DNA from: Nocardioides caldifontis
GTDB taxonomy: Bacteria > Actinomycetota > Actinomycetes > Propionibacteriales > Nocardioidaceae
Length of the DNA stretch: 64,000 nt
Assembly: GCF_008087345.1 (NCBI RefSeq)
Contig: NZ_ML701737.1
Location: 62,001-126,000 of the forward strand
Direction of reading: 5' to 3'
The translations under genes and the position numbers were made by a program. A model generated the notes under the pieces. That model ran no database searches and was not told the DNA's origin. It worked only from the letters and a program-made list of their open reading frames with translations. Of this stretch, positions 42,876-51,207 are shown piece after piece. How positions within the stretch are numbered: the first letter of the stretch is position 1; each line of letters starts with the position of its first letter.

Positions 42876-42922
42876 CATCGGGGAGAGGTTGACGCACCAG
42901 GTGCACCAACGGCTCCCCGATG
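42876..42922. terminator. Terminator between small ORF and amidase gene
   Basis: Perfect 10-nt arms CATCGGGGAG (42876-42885) and CTCCCCGATG (42913-42922) enclose a second hairpin GCACCAGGTGC. It starts at the stop of the small ORF and lies 14 nt beyond the amidase stop, so it can serve both strands. Confidence 0.85.
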
Positions 42923-42935
42923 TTCCGCACGGGAG

Positions 42936-44345
42936 CTACAGCGGTGGGCGGCGGTCCCCGACCCGGGTGGCCTGCTCGAAGACCCACGCCACCTCGAGCA
43001 GCCGGCGCTCCTGGTTGTGCGGCGCGACGACCTGGATCCCCACCGGCAGCCCCTCGTCGGTGAACCCGGCCGGCACCGAGATCGCGGGACAGCCGGTGAC
43101 GGTCACGAAGTACGCCGACCGCATCCAGTCGAGATAGGTCTCCATCGGGCGTCCGGCGACCGTGGTCGGGAACTCCTGGTCGGCGGGGAACGGCGGCACC
43201 TGGCTCACCGGCAGCACGAGCACGTCGTGGTCGTCGAAGAACTCCACCATCCGCTGGGTCAGCGCGGTGCGCTGCCGGTAGCCGCGGGCGACGTCGGCGC
43301 CGGTCAGCGGCTCGCCCGCCCGGATGTTGTCGGCGAGGGACTGCTTGAACGCCGACGGGTGCTCGGCGAGCAGCGGCCCGAACACCGCCTGGAAGAGCCA
43401 GGCGCGCAAGGTGCGGAAGGTGTCCTCCGCCTCCGGCAGCGAGGGGTACGCCGGGACCACGGTCGCGCCCTCCGCCGCCAGCACGGCCCCCGCCGACTCG
43501 ACGACGGCGGCCACCTCGGGCTCGACCGCGAACGCGCCCCCAAGGTCCGTCGACAGCGCCACCCGGAGCCCCGCGAGCGAGCCGGCGAGCGGCGGTGCGA
43601 AGGTCCGGCCGGGGTCGCCGAGGGCGAGCGGGACCCGACGGTCCGGACCGGCGAGCACCGACAGCAGCAGCGCGACGTCGCCGACGGTGCGGGCGAGCGG
43701 CCCGCCGACCGAGAGCGTCTCCCACGCGTTGTCCGCCGGCCACGAGGGCACCCGGCCGAGCGAGGGGCGCAGCCCGACCACGTTGCAGAACGAGGCCGGG
43801 TTGCGCAGCGAGCCGCCCATGTCGCTGCCGTCCGCGAGCGGCACCATCCCCGACGCGAGCGCCGCGGCCGCGCCGCCCGACGAACCGCCCGCGGAGCGGG
43901 AGAGGTCGAAGGGGTTCAGCGTGGTCCCGAAGACGGTGTTGAACGTGTGCGACCCGGCGGCGAACTCGGGGGTGTTGCTCTTCCCGACGATGACCGCTCC
44001 CGCCGCCCGCACCCGCTCGACGAGGAGCTCGTCCCGGTCGGGGACGTGGTCGGCGAACAACGGTGAGCCGTAGGTGGTGCGCCACCCCGCGACCGCGTGG
44101 GTGTCCTTCACCGCGAACGGCAGCCCGTGCAGCGGTCCGACGGGAGCGCCCGACGCCAGCTGCTCGTCGGCGGAAGCCGCGGCGGCGCGGGCCCGGTCGG
44201 GGTCGAGCGAGACCAGTGCGTTCACCGACGGGTTGACCTGCTCGATCCGCGCGAGGTGCAGCTCGAGGAGCTCCCGGGCGGAGACCTCGCGGGCGCGGAC
44301 CGCCGCCGCCATGTCGACGGCGGACGACCAGTGGTCGAGGGTCAC
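42936..44345 (-). CDS. Amidase (amidase signature family)
   Basis: A 469-residue amidase signature enzyme from GTG 44345, which overlaps the coxG stop (GTGA). The catalytic Lys is in GLPFAVKDTHAVAG, the cis-Ser in the glycine-rich SAGGSSGGAAAALASGM region and the nucleophile Ser in GSDMGGSLRNPASFCNVVGLRPS. The family cleaves linear amides. As the last gene of the permease/Mo-hydroxylase operon it may act on an amide made from the oxidised ring, for example ureidomalonate or malonamate. This is inference from position. Confidence 0.9.
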   Translation of the reverse strand: MTLDHWSSAVDMAAAVRAREVSARELLELHLARIEQVNPSVNALVSLDPDRARAAAASADEQLASGAPVGPLHGLPFAVKDTHAVAGWRTTYGSPLFADHVPDRDELLVERVRAAGAVIVGKSNTPEFAAGSHTFNTVFGTTLNPFDLSRSAGGSSGGAAAALASGMVPLADGSDMGGSLRNPASFCNVVGLRPSLGRVPSWPADNAWETLSVGGPLARTVGDVALLLSVLAGPDRRVPLALGDPGRTFAPPLAGSLAGLRVALSTDLGGAFAVEPEVAAVVESAGAVLAAEGATVVPAYPSLPEAEDTFRTLRAWLFQAVFGPLLAEHPSAFKQSLADNIRAGEPLTGADVARGYRQRTALTQRMVEFFDDHDVLVLPVSQVPPFPADQEFPTTVAGRPMETYLDWMRSAYFVTVTGCPAISVPAGFTDEGLPVGIQVVAPHNQERRLLEVAWVFEQATRVGDRRPPL

Positions 44346-44974
44346 CGCCGTCGACCCAGCACGGCGCCGAGGAGCACCCCGAGGGAGACCAGCCCGGCGC
44401 CGACCGCGACACCGGCGAGGAACCTGGGCTCGGCCCCGGCCCGTGCCAGGGCCGGCGGTGCGGTGAAGACCTGTTGCGGTGCGGCCTCCTCGTGGGGCGC
44501 CGCGGCAGCGGCGGGGTGCGGCTGGGCTGCGCCGGTCATGACGTGCCGCTCCACCGCGGTGAAGAACTCGGTGGCCAGCCGCCGGGAGACCGACGCGAGC
44601 ATCCGCTGGCCGACCCCGCCGATCATCCCGCCGACGACGGTGTCCGCGTCGTACTGCAGGACGGTGAAACCGGTCGCCTCGTCCTCGGAGAACCGGACGT
44701 CGACGTCCGCGGCGATCGTCCCGGGAGCACCCGCGCCCTCGGCGGAGAGCCGCAGCGACCGGTGCTCGGTGAGGTCGGTGATCCTGCACGACCCGGTGTA
44801 GGTGCCCTTGATCGCGGCGATCCCGACGGTGACGGTCATCGCGTAGGCGTTCTCGCCCGTGGTCTCGAGCCGCTCGCACCCCGGGATCGTCGAGACCAGC
44901 ACCTGCGGGTCGAGCAGTGCGTCCCACACCTTCGGCAGCGGCGCCTGGAGGACCGCCTCGCCCGTGATCTTCAT
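44342..44974 (-). CDS. coxG: CoxG family SRPBCC protein with C-terminal membrane anchor
   Basis: A 210-residue protein. The SRPBCC domain starts MKITGEAVLQAPLPKVWDALLDPQVLVSTIPGCE, as in CoxG, and includes GVGQRMLASVSRRLATEFF. A Pro/Ala-rich linker follows, and the end holds FLAGVAVGAGLVSLGVLLGAVLG before a short basic tail, a single membrane anchor. CoxG binds quinone and helps anchor or couple the CO dehydrogenase-type enzyme to the membrane chain. It overlaps the Mo subunit by ATGA. Confidence 0.88.
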   Translation of the reverse strand: MKITGEAVLQAPLPKVWDALLDPQVLVSTIPGCERLETTGENAYAMTVTVGIAAIKGTYTGSCRITDLTEHRSLRLSAEGAGAPGTIAADVDVRFSEDEATGFTVLQYDADTVVGGMIGGVGQRMLASVSRRLATEFFTAVERHVMTGAAQPHPAAAAAPHEEAAPQQVFTAPPALARAGAEPRFLAGVAVGAGLVSLGVLLGAVLGRRR

Positions 44975-47421
44975 CGGCTCTCCTTGGTCTCGACAGGCTC
45001 GGACCTGGCGCTCTCGACCGACCCGGCGTTCTCGACCGACCCGGCGTTCTCGGCCGCCTTGCGTCGCAGGTCGTAGAGCTCCGACGGCGAGATCGGCATC
45101 CTCCGGATCGGGATCCCCTCCGCGTCCTCGATCGCCGACGCGAACAGCGCTGCCGACGGGATCACGCCGGCCTCCCCGGCCCCCTTGATCCCCAGGGGGT
45201 TCAGCGGCGACGGGGTCTCGAGGTGGTCGACTTCGATGCGCTCGGGGACCTCGGTGACGTAGGGCATCAGGAAGTCCATGAACGAGGCGTTGAGCAGCTG
45301 CCCGCTCTCGTCGTACGCCATCCGCTCGTAGAGCGCGCCGCCCACCCCCTGCGCGACCCCGCCGTGGATCTGCCCCTCGACGATCATCGGGTTCACCAGC
45401 GTCCCGCAGTCGTGGACGACGGCGTACCTGAGGATCTTGACCTCCGCGGTGTCCGGGTCGGTCTCCACGACGACCGCGTGCATCCCGGCGGCGAAGGTCG
45501 ACCGCTCCGGCGAGTAGAAGTCGCGCCCCTCCAACCCGGGCTCGTCGTCCTCCTCCACGGGCGGCTTGTCGGGGTTGCCGACGGTGAACTGCGTGGCCAG
45601 CTTCGACGCCTCGTCGAAGGCGTAGCGGAGCGGGTTGGAGAGCACCGCGACGGTGCCGAGCGCGAGCCGCGACGCCGGCGCCCCGCGGACCTGCACGTGA
45701 CCGTCGACGATCTCGAGGTCCTCCTCCGCCGCCTCGAGCGCGTCGGCCGCGATGCGCAGCGCCTTCGCCTTCACCTGGCGGGCCGCCAGCGCCACGGCGG
45801 AGCCGCTCATCACCGCGGCGCGGGAGGCGAAGGTGCCCACGGCGTAGCCCATCCGCCGGGTGTCGCCGGACGTCACCTCGACGTCTTCGAACGGGACGCC
45901 CAGCTCGTCGGCGACGATCTGGGCGAACGCCGTGCGGTGCCCCTGCCCCTGCGACGTCAGCCCGATCGCGACCTTCACCTTGCCGGTCGTCTCGACGTTG
46001 ATGTGCGCGCCCTCGTAGGGGCCGACCCCGGTCCCCTCGACGTAGCAGGCCAGCCCGATCCCGACCCGACGCCCTTCGCGCCGGGCTTCTTGTCGAACAG
46101 ACTCGAAGTCGTCCCACCCGACCAGCGCCTTGAGCTTGTCGAGCAGCTGTGGGTAGTCGCCGGAGTCGTAGACCAGCGGGCGGCCGTCCTGGAACGTCAT
46201 CCGCTGGTCGTAGGGGAACTCGTCGGGCTGGATGAAGTTGGCCGCGCGTACCTCTGCCCGGTCGCGGCCGAGGTACGCCGCGATCGCGTCCATCGTGCGC
46301 TCCATGAGGAAGACGCCCTGCGGCCGGCCGGCCCCGCGGTACGGCGTGACGATCACCGTGTTCGTGTAGAGCGACTCGAAGACGACCTTGTAGGCCTCGG
46401 GCTTGTAGGGGCCGAGCGCCTGCGTCGAGGTGATGATCGGGACGATGAGCCCGTAGGGGATGTAGGCGCCGTGGTCGTGCCACAGCTGCACCGACATCCC
46501 GAGCAGCCGGCCCTCGTCGTCGAACCCGACGTCGACGTGCTGGAGCTGGCCCCGCTCGTGGGCACTGGAGACGAAGTGCTCGCGGCGGTCCTCGGTGAAC
46601 TTCACCGGACGGCCCAGCGCCATCGCCGCCATCGGCACCAGCACCTCCTCCGGCCACGGGTGCACGATCTTGACGCCGAAACCGCCGCCCACGTCCGGGG
46701 TGATCACGTCGACCTGGCCGAGGTCGAGCCCCAGCTTCGTCGCCACCGCCGCCCGGACCCCCGTCGAGGTCTGCGTCGAGCTCCAGACCGTCAGCCGGCC
46801 GGCGTCGGGGTCCCAGCGCGCCACCGTCCCCCGTCCCTCGAGCGGGGTGCTGGCGGAGCGCTCGACCTCGAGGTCGAGGGAGAGCCGGTGGGGAGCGGCG
46901 GCGATCGCGGCGTCGGCGTCACCGGTCGCCTGCTCGAGCCGCGCCGCGACGTTGCCGGGGACGTCCTCGTGCACCAGGTGCTCGGCGCTGCGGGCGGCCT
47001 CGACCCCCACGACGGCGGGCAGCGGCTCGTAGGTCACCCGGATCCGTGACACCGCGTCCTCCGCGACGTAGCGGTCCTCGGCGACGACGAACGCGATCGC
47101 CTCGCCGACGTGGTTCACCTCGTCCTTCGCGAGGGCGTGCTGCGTGCGGCCGTGGGTCAGCGCCGGGTGCGGGATCAGCAGCGGCAGCGGCTCGGCCATC
47201 GGGCCGGTCAGGTCGTCGTAGGTCCACACCGCGACGACGCCGTCGACGTCGAGCACCGGGTCGACGTCGATCTCGACGATCCGCGCGTGGGCGTGCGGGC
47301 TCCGGAGCACCGCGACCTCCAGCGCCCCTTGTGCGAGGTCGTCGACGTAGCGCCCCTGTCCCCGCAGCAGCCGGTCGTCCTCGACCCGCTGGACCTTCTC
47401 GCCGAGCATCCGCGTGGTCAC
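44971..47421 (-). CDS. Xanthine dehydrogenase-family molybdopterin-binding subunit
   Basis: An 816-residue large subunit from GTG 47421. VITPDVGGGFGVKI is the first Moco-binding segment, and TPYRGAGRPQGVFLMER is the AYRGAGR-type active-site loop (form II, not the AYRCSFR loop of true aerobic CO dehydrogenase). LTSQGQGHRTAFAQIVADELG and NPLGIKGAGEAGVIPSAAL carry the active-site Glu region. It hydroxylates an aromatic or heterocyclic carbon with water. The C-terminal tail ENAGSVENAGSVESARSEPVETK is encoded by local duplications and the GAGCCTGTCGA repeat core, so the natural end has been extended by repeat DNA. Confidence 0.9.
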   Translation of the reverse strand: MTTRMLGEKVQRVEDDRLLRGQGRYVDDLAQGALEVAVLRSPHAHARIVEIDVDPVLDVDGVVAVWTYDDLTGPMAEPLPLLIPHPALTHGRTQHALAKDEVNHVGEAIAFVVAEDRYVAEDAVSRIRVTYEPLPAVVGVEAARSAEHLVHEDVPGNVAARLEQATGDADAAIAAAPHRLSLDLEVERSASTPLEGRGTVARWDPDAGRLTVWSSTQTSTGVRAAVATKLGLDLGQVDVITPDVGGGFGVKIVHPWPEEVLVPMAAMALGRPVKFTEDRREHFVSSAHERGQLQHVDVGFDDEGRLLGMSVQLWHDHGAYIPYGLIVPIITSTQALGPYKPEAYKVVFESLYTNTVIVTPYRGAGRPQGVFLMERTMDAIAAYLGRDRAEVRAANFIQPDEFPYDQRMTFQDGRPLVYDSGDYPQLLDKLKALVGWDDFESVRQEARREGRRVGIGLACYVEGTGVGPYEGAHINVETTGKVKVAIGLTSQGQGHRTAFAQIVADELGVPFEDVEVTSGDTRRMGYAVGTFASRAAVMSGSAVALAARQVKAKALRIAADALEAAEEDLEIVDGHVQVRGAPASRLALGTVAVLSNPLRYAFDEASKLATQFTVGNPDKPPVEEDDEPGLEGRDFYSPERSTFAAGMHAVVVETDPDTAEVKILRYAVVHDCGTLVNPMIVEGQIHGGVAQGVGGALYERMAYDESGQLLNASFMDFLMPYVTEVPERIEVDHLETPSPLNPLGIKGAGEAGVIPSAALFASAIEDAEGIPIRRMPISPSELYDLRRKAAENAGSVENAGSVESARSEPVETKESR
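44989..45054. repeat. Repeat-derived 3' end of the Mo-subunit gene
   Basis: TGGTCTCGACAGGCTC (reverse complement of the GAGCCTGTCGA repeat core of 23792-23845) is followed by two direct copies of CTCGACCGACCCGGCGTT. All lie within the last codons of the molybdenum subunit gene, in frame, and add a low-complexity tail. Confidence 0.7.
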
Positions 47422-47906
47422 GCGTCACCTCCACGCAGCTCCGCCGCCCGCAGGACCGAGGCGACGATGTTCTGGTAGCCCGTGCACCGGCACAGGTTCC
47501 CGGCGACCATCTCCCGCGCCTCCTCCGGCGTCGGGGACGGGTTCTCCTCCAGCCCCGCGGTGATCGTGGTGAGGAAGCCGGGGGTGCAGAAGCCGCACTG
47601 CAGGCCGTGGCACTCCTTGAACGCCTGCTGCACCGGGCCGAGCGAGCCGTCGGCGTCCGCGAGCCCTTCCACGGTGGTGATCTCGGCGTCGACGGCGGAC
47701 ACCGCGAGCACCAGGCAGGACCGCACCGGCCGGCCGTCCATCAGCACCGTGCAGGCGCCGCAGACCCCGTGCTCGCACCCGACGTGCGTCCCGGTCAGCC
47801 CGACGTCGTGGCGGAGGGCGTCGCTGAGCAGCCGCCGCGCGGGCACCTGCACGTCGTGCACGGTGCCGTTCACGTGCAGCCGCACGTCGTACCGCGTCTC
47901 CGTCAC
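47418..47906 (-). CDS. Mo-hydroxylase 2Fe-2S subunit
   Basis: A 162-residue iron-sulfur subunit from GTG 47906. The plant-type cluster ligands are C44, C49, C52 and C64 (GCEHGVCGACTVLMDGRPVRSC). The second, alpha-helical cluster has C104, C107, C139 and C141 (QCGFCTPGF and NLCRCTGYQN). It carries electrons from Moco to FAD. It has GTGA/ATGA-type 4-nt overlaps with both neighbours, as usual for these operons. Confidence 0.93.
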   Translation of the reverse strand: MTETRYDVRLHVNGTVHDVQVPARRLLSDALRHDVGLTGTHVGCEHGVCGACTVLMDGRPVRSCLVLAVSAVDAEITTVEGLADADGSLGPVQQAFKECHGLQCGFCTPGFLTTITAGLEENPSPTPEEAREMVAGNLCRCTGYQNIVASVLRAAELRGGDA

Positions 47907-48757
47907 CGGCCCTCCTCGTGCGCCTCGTCCCACGCCGACCGCAGCGCCCGGGCGGTGAGCACCCGGACGAGGTGCCGACGGTAGTCCGCCGAGGCGTGGA
48001 TGTCCGCCGGTGGATCGAGGCGGGTCAGCGCGAGCTCCGCCGCGTCCGCCACCGCGGCGTCGGTCGGGCCACCGGCGAGCTGCTCGGAGACGTCGACGGC
48101 GACGGGCACGTCGCAGACGGAGAAGTACGAGACCCGCGCGCCCTCGCCAGGCCGGACCACCGCCGCCACCCCGCACAGCGCGTAGTCGCCGTGCCGGCGC
48201 GCGACCTCCTCGACCGCCGTGCCGGCTCCGGCCGGCAGGGCCGGGAAGAACGCCTCGACCGCCACCTCGTCGGGGCGCAGCGAGGACTCCATCGGCCCGA
48301 CGAACAGCTCGCCGGCCGGGATCCTGCGTCGCCCGTCCACCGACGCCGCGGTCACGTGGCCCTCGGTCAGCGCGAGCACCGCGGGCATCTCCGCGGACGC
48401 GTCCGCGTGCACCACCGAGCCCACGGTGGTCCCCCGGTTGCGGATCGTGGCATGCGCGACGAGCCGCAACGCCTTGCGCAGCAAGGGCTGCACCCGGGCG
48501 GCCTCGTCGTCACCGAGGACGTCGGTGTGCCGGGCCAGCGCCCCGACCCGGACTCCGTCGTCGTCGGAGCGCACGTAGGCCAGGGGCCCGATCCCGTTGA
48601 TGTCGACCAGCAGCGCCGGGGATGCGAGCCGCATCGACAGCAACGGGACCAGGCTCTGGCCGCCGGCCAGCACCTTCGCGTCCGGGCTCGACGCGAGCGC
48701 CTCGAGCGCCTCGTCGAGGGAGCGCGGTCGGACGAGCTCGAAGGGTGCCGGCTTCAA
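47903..48757 (-). CDS. Mo-hydroxylase FAD-binding subunit
   Basis: A 284-residue FAD subunit, probably starting at TTG 48757 (LKPAPFELVRPRSLDEAL), with AGAGGGG 10 nt upstream and 4 nt after the permease stop. KVLAGGQSLVPLLSMRLASP is the first FAD loop, and HATIRNRGTTVGSVVHADASAEMP is the second. It passes electrons from the 2Fe-2S centres to the acceptor. The direct junction to the permease gene shows that permease and enzyme form one operon. Confidence 0.9.
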   Translation of the reverse strand: MKPAPFELVRPRSLDEALEALASSPDAKVLAGGQSLVPLLSMRLASPALLVDINGIGPLAYVRSDDDGVRVGALARHTDVLGDDEAARVQPLLRKALRLVAHATIRNRGTTVGSVVHADASAEMPAVLALTEGHVTAASVDGRRRIPAGELFVGPMESSLRPDEVAVEAFFPALPAGAGTAVEEVARRHGDYALCGVAAVVRPGEGARVSYFSVCDVPVAVDVSEQLAGGPTDAAVADAAELALTRLDPPADIHASADYRRHLVRVLTARALRSAWDEAHEEGR

Positions 48758-48761
48758 ACGT

Positions 48762-50189
48762 TCACTGCCCCTCTCGGTGCGACGTCGGACGTTCTGACGA
48801 GTCGGCTCCGGACGGGCCGACGATGAGCGCACCGCTCCGGTCCACGTCGTGCGTGCCGCCCTTGACCATGTGGAAGAACACGATGACGAGGATGGTGCCG
48901 AGCGCGATGCCACCGAGCTCGAAGTCGTCGGTGACCTCGAGGGTGACCCCGCCGATGCCGGCGATGATGCCCGCGGCGAGCCCGACGAGGTTGCGCGGGT
49001 TGCCGAAGTCGACGCCGTTCTCGACCCAGATCTTCGCGCCCACGAGGCCGATCATCCCGTAGAGCACGATCGTGATGCCGCCGAGCACGCCGCCCGGGGT
49101 GGCGTTGACGACCTGGCCGAACTTCGGGCAGAGCCCCAGCAGGATCGCCACGCCGGCCGCGAAGTAGTACGCCGCGGTGGAGTACACGCGCGTCGCGCCC
49201 ATGACACCGATGTTCTCGGCGTACGTCGTCGTCGGCGAGCCGCCGAACGCGCTGGCCAGGGCGGTCGCGAGGCCGTCCGCGCCGATCGCCCTCCCCATGT
49301 ACGGGTCGAGGTCGTCACCGGTCATCTCCGCGACCGCCTTCACGTGGCCGGTGTTCTCCGCGATCAGGGCGATGACGCCGGGGAGCACCAGCAGGATGAA
49401 CGTGAGCGAGAAGCTCGGCCCGTGCACCGCGTCGACGCCGTCGGCGAGCGTGCCGGACGGGAAGCCGATCCAGTCGGCCGCCTCGACGTTCGCCCAGCTG
49501 ACCCGGTCGTGCGGGACCGCCTCGCCGTTGCTGGTCGGGAGCACCGAGGTGATCTGCCCGAACAGCCCGTCGGCCACCCACGAGATGACGTAGCCGAAGA
49601 TCAGCGCGAGGAAGACCGCGATCCGGGACCAGAACCCCGGCAGCAGCACCGCGGCGGCGACCATGAACGCCGCGGTGAGCAGCGCGATCCACTGGTCCTG
49701 CGGCCAGTAGACCCCGGCCACGACGGGGGCGAGGTTGAAGCCGATCAGCATGACCACCGCGCCCGTCACCGCCGGCGGCAGGATCCGGTGGATCAGCCGC
49801 GACCCGCCGAAGTGCACGAGCAGGCCGACGAGCGCGAGCACGATGCCGGCGACCATGATCGCGCCGGTCACGTCGGCGGAGTCGCCGCCCTGCGCCCGGA
49901 TCGCGGCCACACCGGCCACGAACGAGGCGCTGGTGCCCAGGTAGCTCGGCACCCGGTTGTTGCAGATGAGCAGGAACAGGATCGTGCAGATCCCGGAGAA
50001 CATGATCGCGAGGTTCGCGTCGAGCCCCATGACGATCGGGAACACGAAGGTCGCCCCGAACATCGCGACGACGTGCTGGGCGCCGAGCCCCGCCGTACGG
50101 CCCCAGCTCAACCGCTCCATCGGACCGACCGCGGCTCCTGGGGGAGGTGTCTTGCCGTCGTAAACGACGTCCCACTTGAACATCGACAT
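48762..50189 (-). CDS. NCS2 family nucleobase (uracil/xanthine) permease
   Basis: A 475-residue membrane protein from ATG 50189 with AGGAG 7 nt upstream. It has the UraA/RutG type opening LGAQHVVAMFGATFVFPIVMGLD. LIAENTGHVKAVAEMTGDD holds the NCS2 substrate-site Glu of helix 8. FGGSPTTTYAENIGVMGATRVYS is the NCS2 signature around helix 10. The pattern is nearer to uracil than to urate/xanthine carriers, but this is a judgement by eye. It leads a six-gene operon (permease, FAD, 2Fe-2S, Mo, CoxG, amidase), so the likely Mo-enzyme substrate is a nucleobase. Confidence 0.88.
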   Translation of the reverse strand: MSMFKWDVVYDGKTPPPGAAVGPMERLSWGRTAGLGAQHVVAMFGATFVFPIVMGLDANLAIMFSGICTILFLLICNNRVPSYLGTSASFVAGVAAIRAQGGDSADVTGAIMVAGIVLALVGLLVHFGGSRLIHRILPPAVTGAVVMLIGFNLAPVVAGVYWPQDQWIALLTAAFMVAAAVLLPGFWSRIAVFLALIFGYVISWVADGLFGQITSVLPTSNGEAVPHDRVSWANVEAADWIGFPSGTLADGVDAVHGPSFSLTFILLVLPGVIALIAENTGHVKAVAEMTGDDLDPYMGRAIGADGLATALASAFGGSPTTTYAENIGVMGATRVYSTAAYYFAAGVAILLGLCPKFGQVVNATPGGVLGGITIVLYGMIGLVGAKIWVENGVDFGNPRNLVGLAAGIIAGIGGVTLEVTDDFELGGIALGTILVIVFFHMVKGGTHDVDRSGALIVGPSGADSSERPTSHREGQ

Positions 50190-50207
50190 CTGGCCACTCC
50201 TGTCGTT

Positions 50208-50224
50208 CGTACCGTGGCGGTACG
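50208..50224. promoter_or_regulatory. Palindrome between NCS2 operon and carbamoyltransferase operon
   Basis: CGTACCG-TGG-CGGTACG is a perfect 7-bp inverted repeat 19 nt upstream of the permease start, in the 189-nt divergent region. It has operator form. No second copy was found and no regulator gene lies next to it. Confidence 0.5.
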
Positions 50225-50378
50225 CCGGCCCACCGGGTGGTCGACCGGTCACCCTCGGTTCACATGGTGGACCTCGAAGGTCACCGGGGCGAGACGCGAC
50301 GGTTCCGGGGGTGTTGGGCGTGTCGCCCGAAAACGCACCCGGCAGCGGATCGGGGGCGCGACTCGATAGCGTGGCGCC

Positions 50379-51197
50379 GTGGCAGCGACGAACCAGGTTC
50401 CGATGACCTCCGTCGTGGGTTCGGCCTCGATCTGGGTCCTCGGTCGGGTGGCCGGTCCGCGGCGCCGTGGCCGTGTCCTGCACGTCGGCGACTCCGCGGT
50501 CTACCTCGACCTCGAGGGCACCTGTCTCGCCGTGCTCGGGGCGCGTGCCGTGCAGGTGCCGTGCGGGGTGCGGACCCAGCTCCCCACGCTCCCCGACATC
50601 GAGGCCGGTGCGGAGGTCGTCGTCGAGGACGGCTCGATCGTGCTCCCCGGCCTCGAGGTCATGGTCACCACTATCGTCGACACGACGGTCCCGGTCCTCG
50701 GCGCGGACACCGCCGCGTGGGGCGGCGAGGTGGTCGACGAGCTCCTCACCGACCGGCTCGACGCGGTCCGTGCCCAGGTGCCCGGGGCGGCGCTCGCCGC
50801 GCTCGCCGAGGGCGACGCCGGGAGCGTCCTGCAGCTGCTCGGACTCGGCCCGGGGCTGACGCCGCTCGGGGACGACGTGCTGTGCGGCTGGCTGGCCACC
50901 GCGGTCGCCAGCCGGCACCCTGCGCTCGCCGACGTCCGTGGCGCGGTCGGCGCGGCCGCGGTCGAGCGCACGACGACGCTGTCGGCCACGCTGCTCTCGT
51001 GCGCCTCACGCGGCGAGGGGCTCCCCGAGTTCCGGAGCCTGCTCGTCGGGGTCAACCAGCAGAACCGGGAGGTCGTCGAGCAGGCGCTCGAGCTGATGCT
51101 CCAGGTGGGCGAGACCTCCGGGGCCGGCAACCTGCTGGGCGCCCTCGTCGCGCTCCAGTCACCCTCGCTTCTCGCACCCCCTGCCGGAGACGTCTGA
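50379..51197 (+). CDS. DUF2877 protein (AllH/YlbF-like)
   Basis: A 272-residue protein from GTG 50379. The family signature is LLGLGPGLTPLGDDVLCGWLA (residues about 164-184), followed by TLSATLLSCASRGEGLPEF. In E. coli the DUF2877 protein AllH is part of the oxamate carbamoyltransferase complex AllFGH. It is the first gene of a three-gene operon with the FdrA-like and DUF1116 genes (10 nt gap, then ATGA overlap). Confidence 0.85.
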   Translation: MAATNQVPMTSVVGSASIWVLGRVAGPRRRGRVLHVGDSAVYLDLEGTCLAVLGARAVQVPCGVRTQLPTLPDIEAGAEVVVEDGSIVLPGLEVMVTTIVDTTVPVLGADTAAWGGEVVDELLTDRLDAVRAQVPGAALAALAEGDAGSVLQLLGLGPGLTPLGDDVLCGWLATAVASRHPALADVRGAVGAAAVERTTTLSATLLSCASRGEGLPEFRSLLVGVNQQNREVVEQALELMLQVGETSGAGNLLGALVALQSPSLLAPPAGDV

Positions 51198-51207
51198 GGA
51201 GGTCGCC

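Noticed and set aside
44971-47421. Aerobic carbon monoxide dehydrogenase (because of CoxG and the CoxLMS-like subunits)
   Set aside because: The active-site loop is YRGAGR and lacks the Cys of the AYRCSFR loop that binds copper in true CO dehydrogenase. No other cox accessory genes are adjacent.
48762-50918. An N-terminally extended permease starting near 50918
   Set aside because: The added 243 residues have no membrane or family features, run antisense through the DUF2877 gene, and ATG 50189 has a good ribosome binding site followed by the normal NCS2 start.
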